Shown: positions 45,826 through 54,986 of the stretch, piece by piece
How positions within the stretch are numbered: position 1 is the first letter of the stretch
How the letters are laid out: each line of letters begins with the position of its first letter
Assembly (NCBI RefSeq): GCF_019207025.1
Contig: NZ_JAEEGC010000032.1
Coordinates: forward strand, 1-54,986
Direction: 5' to 3'
Length of the DNA: 54,986 bases
From: Clostridium thailandense
GTDB taxonomy: Bacteria > Bacillota > Clostridia > Clostridiales > Clostridiaceae
Made by a program: the position numbers and the translations under genes
Notes under the pieces: generated by a model
The model's input: the letters and a program-made list of their open reading frames with translations, nothing else
Database searches by the model: none
Told to the model about the DNA's origin: nothing

Positions 45826-47133
45826 ATGGTTAACAATTCAATTGCAATTTTAGTGCAGATAATAACCTTTCTATTAGGGCTATTTTCTACTTATATAATT
45901 TTTGATTTTATGAGTAGGCTTGGAAGAACCCTATATTATAAAAAATATTTTTATGTAATAGGATATATAGGGTTTACTTTCATAATTTTTTTATCCAAGA
46001 TGTTCTGCGGTGAACTTTTAAATTTATTTATAACTTTAGCTGCAACCTCTGCAGTTGGATATTTTCTTTATAACAATAAGAAAATTTACATTTTTTATTA
46101 TAGTATGTACATTGTATTTTTAGCTGTTTTTCAGATAATAGTGGCTTCCTTATTTCAATTTATTTGTTTGAAGTTTAATATTAATTTTTATAACACTGAT
46201 ATATTGATTTTAACAGTTTCAACAGTAATGCAATTTGCAAATCTTAGTGCTTCAAGATTATTTATAATATTCTATAAAAAGAAAAAAATTGAGAGAATAA
46301 CTCCCATGCAATATTTGAATTTTTTAGTACTGCCTGTATTTAGTATTTTTTATATTACTACATTAATGATGTATATTCAGGTGTATTTATCTATGGAAGA
46401 CATAATCTTATTGTTAGCAAATGTTGTTTCAATTATTGTTTTAAATATATTCATTACCAATATTTTTGGGTCAATATCTAAAAATAATGAACTGAAAAGT
46501 GAGCTGCAGCTTTATGAACAGCAAGCTAAAATTCAGTATGAATATTATACTTCTTTAGAAAGTAAATATAAGAATTCAAGAAAAATTATCCACGATATGA
46601 AAAATCATTTGCAAACTATAGAGCATTTATATCAGCTTCAAGAAAATGAAAAAGCTCAAAGATACACAGAGGATATGTATAAAATGTTTGATAAATTTAT
46701 TCATAAATGTTATACAAGCAATAAAGTATTAAACATAATAATTAATGACAAAGTGCAGAGAGCTGAGAGTTTTGAGGTAGAACTAAATTGCAAAATAGGA
46801 GATGTAGATCTGGACTTTATTAAGGATATAGATTTAACTACTATATTTTCAAATCTTCTAGATAATGCCATAGAAGGGGCAAAAGCTGCAGCTGAAGAGA
46901 AAAATACGCTGTTAAAAGTTGATAGCTTTAATGATTTTATTGTAATAAATATAACTAATTCTATTAATAAACCACCTGTAAAAGGTGATTATACTTTTAA
47001 ATCAACGAAAAAAAATCATAAAGGTTTAGGTTTACAAAATGTAAGAATGGCATTAGAGAAATATGAAGGAACCATGAGAATAGACTATGATGAAAAAAAC
47101 TTTAAAGTTAATATAGTTATTCCGAGTAATTAG
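45826..47133 (+). CDS. GHKL-domain sensor histidine kinase (AgrC-like)
   Basis: 435 residues: six or seven TM helices in the first 215, a cytoplasmic coiled-coil, the phospho-acceptor His in IIHDMKNHLQTIEHLY (near 260), N box NLLDNAIEGAKAA (near 345) and G box KGLGLQNVRMALEKYEG (near 400). The polytopic sensor without an extracellular domain is typical of peptide-pheromone kinases. No agrB/agrD-like peptide gene is visible nearby, so the signal is unknown. Confidence 0.92.
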   Translation: MVNNSIAILVQIITFLLGLFSTYIIFDFMSRLGRTLYYKKYFYVIGYIGFTFIIFLSKMFCGELLNLFITLAATSAVGYFLYNNKKIYIFYYSMYIVFLAVFQIIVASLFQFICLKFNINFYNTDILILTVSTVMQFANLSASRLFIIFYKKKKIERITPMQYLNFLVLPVFSIFYITTLMMYIQVYLSMEDIILLLANVVSIIVLNIFITNIFGSISKNNELKSELQLYEQQAKIQYEYYTSLESKYKNSRKIIHDMKNHLQTIEHLYQLQENEKAQRYTEDMYKMFDKFIHKCYTSNKVLNIIINDKVQRAESFEVELNCKIGDVDLDFIKDIDLTTIFSNLLDNAIEGAKAAAEEKNTLLKVDSFNDFIVINITNSINKPPVKGDYTFKSTKKNHKGLGLQNVRMALEKYEGTMRIDYDEKNFKVNIVIPSN

Positions 47134-47161
47134 CTGAAATTTTTTACGAGGAGATGATATT

Positions 47162-47956
47162 ATGAGATTCTCGTCATTAACAATATGTTTTATTATAAAT
47201 ATCATTATATGTTTTGGAATACCAATAGGGTATCTTATTTACCTTATAGCAGCTAAAAAAAGAGGAATAAAATCATTTTTTATAGGTGTTTTGGTATTTT
47301 TAATATCTCAAGTATTTTTGAGGCTGCCAATTATTCAATATATATTACCTAAGATGGAATGGTACAGCATCATGACAGTATTACACCCCATAAGCTACTG
47401 TATATTTTTAGGTGCTACCGCTGGTTTATTTGAAGAAGTGGGAAGATTCTTAGGTTTTAAATTAGCTCTTAAGAAAAATAGAAGTTGGTTTGATGGACTT
47501 TCTTTTGGAATGGGACATGGCGGCATAGAAGCTATGATTATATCAGGTGCTTCTAGTGTACAAAATTTACTTATATTAATTTCTCTTAATAAAGGAAGTT
47601 ATGATAGTAGTAAATATGGCCTCAGCGAGGAACGTGTTAGAGCATTATTTGAAACAACAAACAGCATGAATGTATTATTTGGGGGTATTGAAAGAATATT
47701 TGCCATCCTTCTTCATATTGGACTAACCTTATTGATTCTATATGGAATTAACAAGGGAAAGAAGCGTTATCTAGGTTTAGCCATACTAATTCATGGAGCT
47801 ATAGATTCTAGTCTTGCTATTTTTATGAATTTAGGTTTTAGTGTATATTTAGTTGAGCTTTTGTGTGGAATCTATGCTGCAGTGCTATTAATTTTCTCAA
47901 TAAAAATAAAAAGACAATTTAAAGGAGAGGTAGATAAAGGTGAAGAGATTATATAA
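47162..47956 (+). CDS. YhfC-like intramembrane glutamic protease
   Basis: 264 residues with seven to eight TM helices. Family motifs: GLFEEVGRFLGF (Glu pair, near 98), SFGMGHGGIEAMI (His/Glu, near 120) and LAILIHGAIDSSLA (His, near 205). YhfC is related to CAAX/Abi-type membrane proteases. Its place directly behind a LytTR/GHKL pair parallels bacteriocin self-protection or peptide-processing loci. Catalysis is inferred from motifs. Confidence 0.82.
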   Translation: MRFSSLTICFIINIIICFGIPIGYLIYLIAAKKRGIKSFFIGVLVFLISQVFLRLPIIQYILPKMEWYSIMTVLHPISYCIFLGATAGLFEEVGRFLGFKLALKKNRSWFDGLSFGMGHGGIEAMIISGASSVQNLLILISLNKGSYDSSKYGLSEERVRALFETTNSMNVLFGGIERIFAILLHIGLTLLILYGINKGKKRYLGLAILIHGAIDSSLAIFMNLGFSVYLVELLCGIYAAVLLIFSIKIKRQFKGEVDKGEEII

Positions 47957-48329
47957 AGTTTTATTAATAATTTTATGTATTACCATGCTTGGAGGCTGTG
48001 GTGCTAAAAAATTAAGCAGTGCTTATAGCGAGGATAAGTTAAAGGCTGCTTCAGAGGAGATTATAAATGATTTAAACAATGAAAAATATGATGATGTTGT
48101 AGCCAAACTAAATAAAGACTTAAAGAAGGACTTACCTGCAAGTAAATTAAAGGAAGTATGCTCTAATTTCAAAAACTTAGGAAAGTACGACTCTATATCC
48201 AAGATAGTTTTTCAAGAGGAAAAAGATTATGTGGTAGTCATATCAATAGCTAAATATGAAAAGGGTAAGGTTCAATTTACATTATCCTTTAACAAAAACA
48301 TGGAGTTAGTTGGCATTTATATGAAATAG
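47940..48329 (+). CDS. DUF3887-like lipoprotein
   Basis: 129 residues starting GTG at 47940, overlapping the YhfC stop by 17 bases. Signal peptide with lipobox LGGC (Cys20), followed by a small alpha/beta domain (KLNKDLKKDLPASKLKEVCS, then GKYDSISKIVFQEEKDYVVV, then LSFNKNMELVGIYMK) as in DUF3887. Such domains are found attached to membrane-bound peptidases and transport systems. It completes a four-gene operon with the kinase, regulator and protease. Confidence 0.8.
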   Translation: MKRLYKVLLIILCITMLGGCGAKKLSSAYSEDKLKAASEEIINDLNNEKYDDVVAKLNKDLKKDLPASKLKEVCSNFKNLGKYDSISKIVFQEEKDYVVVISIAKYEKGKVQFTLSFNKNMELVGIYMK

Positions 48330-48356
48330 ACCTATAAATGCTTTGATATATTTGAG

Positions 48357-48491
48357 ATGTTGGAGGAATATGAAATGTTTCCAAATAAAGAAGTAGCAGA
48401 AGAGGAATTAAGGATAGCTGGACAATTAAATCAAGGACCGTGGATAAAGCATTCTATTAAAGAAACTACATTTAAGGATATACCATTATAA
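48357..48491 (+). pseudogene. HD-domain phosphohydrolase fragment
   Basis: 44-codon frame MLEEYEMFPNKEVAEEELRI, then AGQLNQGPWIKHSIKET. The NQGPWIKHS element is the start of an HD domain; after it the sequence diverges and stops. No ribosome site of note. Remnant of an HD hydrolase gene. Confidence 0.5.
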
Positions 48492-48492
48492 A

Positions 48493-48560
48493 ATTAATGA
48501 TTACCATTATTATTGTCGTGTTTGAGAACAGGACGGTATGGTAATCCATGCTTTGAACAT
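48493..48560 (+). pseudogene. Remnant of a PhnO-like GNAT gene
   Basis: About 65 bases (ATTAATGATTACCATTATTA, then GAACAGGACGGTATGGTAAT and GCTTTGAACATG) match positions about 38700-38768 inside the PhnO-like gene at 38587-39048 with few changes. Isolated fragment. Confidence 0.6.
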
Positions 48561-48593
48561 GTTATTGAATAAATATATATTGTAATATTGAAA

Positions 48594-48877
48594 GGGGCTG
48601 TCGCAATAACATCTAAGGCAGGCACTTAACTCATACTCCGGGAGATATTTACATTCTTCCATCACAATAAATACTTTTGATAAGTCTAAAGCACAGTGTT
48701 TAGAAAATCTAAGAATCATTTATAAACTCGTACCTCAAACATATAAATAATTCTAAGATTTTCTAAAATACTGTGCTAAGACTTATAGCAAAAGTATTTA
48801 ATGTGACTTGCAGAATATAAATATCTCCCTGCGTATGAGTTAAGTGCCTGGTTTGGATATCTTATTGCGACAGCCCC
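48594..48877. repeat. Complete MITE-like element, long form
   Basis: 284 bp with perfect termini GGGGCTGTCGCAATAA in inverted orientation. The arms pair through ATCTAAGGCAGGCACTTAAC and continue almost to the centre, which holds CTCGTACCTCAAACATATAA. The arms match 17545-17725 closely; that copy lacks about 100 central bases. A chance open frame inside is not a gene. Confidence 0.85.
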
Positions 48878-48956
48878 ATTTTTGTTTATAATAAGGATAT
48901 AAATATGTTTTGCAAATGGTAATATACTTCAGAATATATAAAAAGATAACCACACT

Positions 48957-49032
48957 AAAGTATAATAAAGTACAATAAAGTTAAATAAAATACAATAAAA
49001 TGCTTGACGATTGCAAAAAATGTTATTATAAT
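48957..49032 (+). promoter_or_regulatory. Ten-base phased direct repeats abutting a strong promoter
   Basis: Four consecutive 10-base units (AAAGTATAAT, AAAGTACAAT, AAAGTTAAAT, AAAATACAAT; 48957-48996) plus a partial fifth lead directly into TTGACG (49004-49009), 17 bases, TATAAT (49027-49032). The 10-base phase places every unit on the same helix face, as for an UP element or a cooperatively bound regulator. The first product, an HTH protein, is an obvious candidate binder. Confidence 0.7.
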
Positions 49033-49068
49033 TTGATCATAGATTAATTTTGAAGGGATAGATTTTTT

Positions 49069-49560
49069 ATGGAGAATCAATTTTATACAATAGATAAAAT
49101 TGCAGAAATATTAGGTCTGCATCACAAAACTATTAGAAAGTTTATAACAGAAGGTAAGCTTGCAGCAAGTAAAGTCGGAAAGCAATGGAGAATTTCAGGT
49201 CATGATTTAAGTATTTTTATGGAAAAAAACAATGTTAATATAAGTGATGAAAAGATTAGTGAAGAGTCAAATATTGATTTTGTTACTAATGGAGAAGTAA
49301 AAGATAATATAAAGCAAAAGGTAAATGTGTCTACTGTTGTGGATATTAATGATGTAGATAAGGAAGAATATTTTAGAATATCAAATACTCTTATAGCACT
49401 AATGAATTGTAAAGATTCTAAAATAGGAAAATCCACAATTAATATGAAATATGATGAAAAGGTAAATAGATTAAGAGTTTTATTATGGGGAAATATAAGC
49501 TTTATTGAAGAGATGCTAAGTTCAATTTCTATGCTTGTGGAACAAACTAAAGGAGAGTGA
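49069..49560 (+). CDS. Excisionase-type HTH DNA-binding protein
   Basis: 163 residues. The N-terminal MerR/excisionase-like winged HTH (5-52) reads YTIDKIAEILGLHHKTIRKF and GKLAASKVGKQWRISGHDL. An acidic linker (55-100) leads to a C-terminal alpha/beta domain (VNRLRVLLWGNISFIEEMLS). ATG at 49069. The following DUF4180 gene starts six bases after its stop; such HTH-DUF4180 pairs recur in clostridia. Probably an autoregulator acting at the phased repeats upstream. Confidence 0.85.
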   Translation: MENQFYTIDKIAEILGLHHKTIRKFITEGKLAASKVGKQWRISGHDLSIFMEKNNVNISDEKISEESNIDFVTNGEVKDNIKQKVNVSTVVDINDVDKEEYFRISNTLIALMNCKDSKIGKSTINMKYDEKVNRLRVLLWGNISFIEEMLSSISMLVEQTKGE

Positions 49561-49565
49561 ATACT

Positions 49566-49925
49566 TTGAATTACAGAGTAGTAGATAAAAATAACAATAA
49601 ATATATTGAATTTGCTTCTGATTTTAAGAAACTTTCTTCAGAGCAAGATGTGGTGGATTGCATATCTATATGTATGGAAAATGACGTTTATAAAATAATA
49701 CTGCGTTCTAATGTATTATCTGAAGATTTTTTTAATCTTAAAACTGGACTCGCAGGTATTGCATTGCAAAAATTTATAAACTACCACGTAAAAGTTGCTG
49801 TTATTATTGAAGAGGTCGAAAAGCTTAATGATAGATTTAAAGAAATGATTATGGAAGCTAACAAAGGAAATCATTTCAGAACATTTAAGAATATTCAGGA
49901 TGCTGAAGCTTGGATTTCAAATTGA
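49566..49925 (+). CDS. DUF4180 protein
   Basis: About 119 residues starting TTG at 49566 after AAAGGAG (a GTG at 49557 lies too close to that site). YRVVDKNNNKYIEFASDFKK, SEDFFNLKTGLAGIALQKFI, VKVAVIIEEVEKLNDRFKEM and FRTFKNIQDAEAWI give the alpha/beta DUF4180 fold, reminiscent of STAS/SpoIIAA-like proteins. Function unknown; coupled to the HTH gene. Confidence 0.82.
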   Translation: MNYRVVDKNNNKYIEFASDFKKLSSEQDVVDCISICMENDVYKIILRSNVLSEDFFNLKTGLAGIALQKFINYHVKVAVIIEEVEKLNDRFKEMIMEANKGNHFRTFKNIQDAEAWISN

Positions 49926-50262
49926 TGACACTAAGGAGAAAGGTATAGATAAGTTATATTACAAAGTTAATGGGAATCAGCCTATACCAGAAGAAATGTT
50001 AAAATATCAGAAGCTTATAGGAAAGAGCTTTAATTATAGGCGAGAGACAATTCCTATATTTTCTGATAATGAATTAAAATTATTAACCATGCCAACTGTA
50101 CTATTTGTAGGAGCAAAAGATATAATGCTCTATTCAGATAAGACTGCAAGACGTTTAGGAGGGTTACTTCCACATGCAGAAATAAATATTATAGCTGAAG
50201 CTGGTCATTCTAATGTTAGTGATGTAAATAAAATAATAGCGTGGTTAAATTTTAATAGTTAG
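49920..50262 (+). pseudogene. C-terminal fragment of an alpha/beta hydrolase
   Basis: The reading LKLLTMPTVLFVGAKDIMLY, then PHAEINIIAEAGHSNVSDVN is the C-terminal third of an alpha/beta-hydrolase, with the acid residue (AKD) and the catalytic His (AGHSN) but no nucleophile region. The frame begins inside the DUF4180 end by accident. Truncated remnant. Confidence 0.65.
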
Positions 50263-50276
50263 TGATATTGAATTAT

Positions 50277-50326
50277 AAAAACAAAAGTTTACGTTATACC
50301 CGTTACGGAGAATCTCTTTTGTTTTT
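50277..50326 (+). terminator. Terminator after the HTH-DUF4180 operon
   Basis: Arms AAAAACAAAAG (50277-50287) and CTTTTGTTTTT (50316-50326), long loop, then T-rich. Confidence 0.6.
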
Positions 50327-50329
50327 CTT

Positions 50330-50485
50330 TTAAGTGAATGAAGAGCCTTCAACAGGTGAGGATTCTTCATTTTCGCTTCTAAAGAAGTGTTCTTGTATTT
50401 CTTCATCGAACTTGAGATTAACATTGTTGATTGCTCTGTCTAGGTTAATGACTATATCCTTAATGATAAGTTGTAAGAGATCCTG
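50330..50485 (-). pseudogene. Possible C-terminal remnant of a large serine recombinase
   Basis: On the minus strand the frame reads LQDLLQLIIKDIVINLDRAI, then NNVNLKFDEEIQEHFF and an acidic tail to a TAA. The LLQLIIKxIxIN-DR-IxxVxLxF pattern resembles the C-terminal end of TnpX/large serine recombinases. No catalytic domain is present. Suggests a past integrative element here. Confidence 0.4.
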
Positions 50486-50515
50486 TAAAATCACCACAGT
50501 TTGTAAATTGAAAAA

Positions 50516-54492
<3,977 letters not shown>

Positions 54493-54544
54493 TGGGGAAG
54501 ATGTTGTCTTTCTCCTGGGGAATTAAATAAAAGATGAAAGCTAG

Positions 54545-54573
54545 AAAGGCTTCCCAATAAGGGGTGCCTTTTC
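54545..54573 (+). terminator. Terminator of rph
   Basis: AAAGGC (54545-54550) and GCCTTT (54566-54571) enclose an inner CCC/GGG pair; T residues follow. Confidence 0.6.
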
Positions 54574-54577
54574 ATAT

Positions 54578-54796
54578 GTGATGGATAACAAATGTGTTAA
54601 GGATACACAAAAATATATTAAGGAGTTAAAGATCAAAACTCCAACGCATAACCAACTTGTCAAAAATTTATCTGGAGGTAATCAGCAAAAGGTTATTGAA
54701 TTAGTGGCTTTAGGCGTTTTGTACTTGTTCTTTGGTATTTTTGGTTCGAATTTTTTAACTAGTAGTACACTAATTATTATAATTGAATTAATATAG
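54578..54796 (+). pseudogene. Fused remnants of a sugar ABC transporter (RbsA + RbsC/MglC)
   Basis: 72 codons. The first 40 carry the ABC signature [12 protein letters not shown] of RbsA/MglA-type sugar ATPases, including a preceding [18 protein letters not shown]. The rest switches to [20 protein letters not shown], the first TM of an RbsC/MglC permease. The intervening C-terminus of the ATPase is deleted. Non-functional relic of an rbs/mgl operon, possibly related to the orphan binding protein at 6095. Confidence 0.7.
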
Positions 54797-54798
54797 AC

Positions 54799-54986
54799 AT
54801 CCACGTCCGACACTTAACTTATGCGACCGGATATATTTACATTCTTCCAACACGATAAATACTTTTGACAAGTCTAAAGCCCATATTTTTAAAAAAGCTA
54901 AGACTTGTAGCAAAAGTATTTAAATGTGTCTTCCAGAATGTAAATATATCCCTGAGTATAAGTTAAGTGTCTGGGGTGGTTATCTA
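54799..54986. repeat. MITE-like element running to the window end
   Basis: GACACTTAACTTATGCGACC at the left and GTATAAGTTAAGTGTCTGGG at the right are inverted; the arms share ATATATTTACATTCTTCC and AAATACTTTTGACAAGTCTA with the other copies. Short form lacking the long centre. Its outermost right bases may lie beyond the window. Confidence 0.8.

Noticed and set aside
48510..48719. Minus-strand open frame of 69 codons
   Set aside because: It lies across the MITE-like element and a gene remnant, with no ribosome site or family resemblance.

Overview
The window comes from a low-GC, anaerobic, endospore-forming Firmicute, most likely Clostridium sensu stricto. The support is AT-rich DNA with strong AGGAGG-type ribosome binding sites, CotF-like spore coat proteins, an LL-diaminopimelate aminotransferase (dapL), clostridial MCP, P-II and QueT proteins, and a LytTR/GHKL two-component pair. 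I saw no rRNA, tRNA or CRISPR array.

Layout. 1-5.6 kb: cyclophilin lipoprotein, dapL, an endonuclease IV-like TIM barrel, a TetR regulator with its promoter/operator, a tandem GNAT protein and a solo ParA. 6-10.1 kb: a sugar-binding lipoprotein with a chemoreceptor, a P-II protein, and queT behind a preQ1-I riboswitch. 10.3-18.3 kb: an FtsX/LolD-type ABC transporter, a serine beta-lactamase-like hydrolase, a secreted leucine-rich-repeat protein and spore coat proteins.

18.4-30.5 kb is the most striking part. Two complete but divergent nitrogenase-like sets (H, D and K proteins) flank hypF-hypC-hypD-hypE. The first K stop codon overlaps the hypF start, so H-D-K-hypFCDE is one translationally coupled operon, headed by a palindrome, a promoter and a leader RNA ending in an intrinsic terminator. 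HypCDEF build the Fe(CN)2(CO) group of [NiFe] hydrogenases, yet hypA, hypB and hydrogenase subunits are absent from the window, as are nifB, nifE/N and nifV. My inference is that a nitrogenase-like enzyme here uses, or helps make, a cyanide/CO-ligated iron centre or another Hyp-derived group. I know of no described system with this layout.

30.5-44.9 kb is a patchwork of small accessory genes (GNAT, VOC, DUF3781, SUKH-like, DUF429, S66 peptidase, TfoX-C) in which fragments of the same genes recur as decayed copies. It also holds a sigma-54 module: an activator, two palindromic sites, a -24/-12 promoter and a phloretin/DAPG-hydrolase-like gene. 45-48.3 kb: a LytTR/GHKL two-component system with a YhfC-like membrane protease and a small lipoprotein. 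49-55 kb: an HTH-DUF4180 pair with helically phased repeats at its promoter, a diguanylate cyclase, a rifampicin phosphotransferase and several gene remnants.

At least seven copies or pieces of one family of 170-285 bp imperfect inverted repeats (MITE-like, no transposase) are scattered through the window; two lie between hypE and the second nitrogenase-like set. Functions are assigned from recognised motifs and context only; no searches were run.
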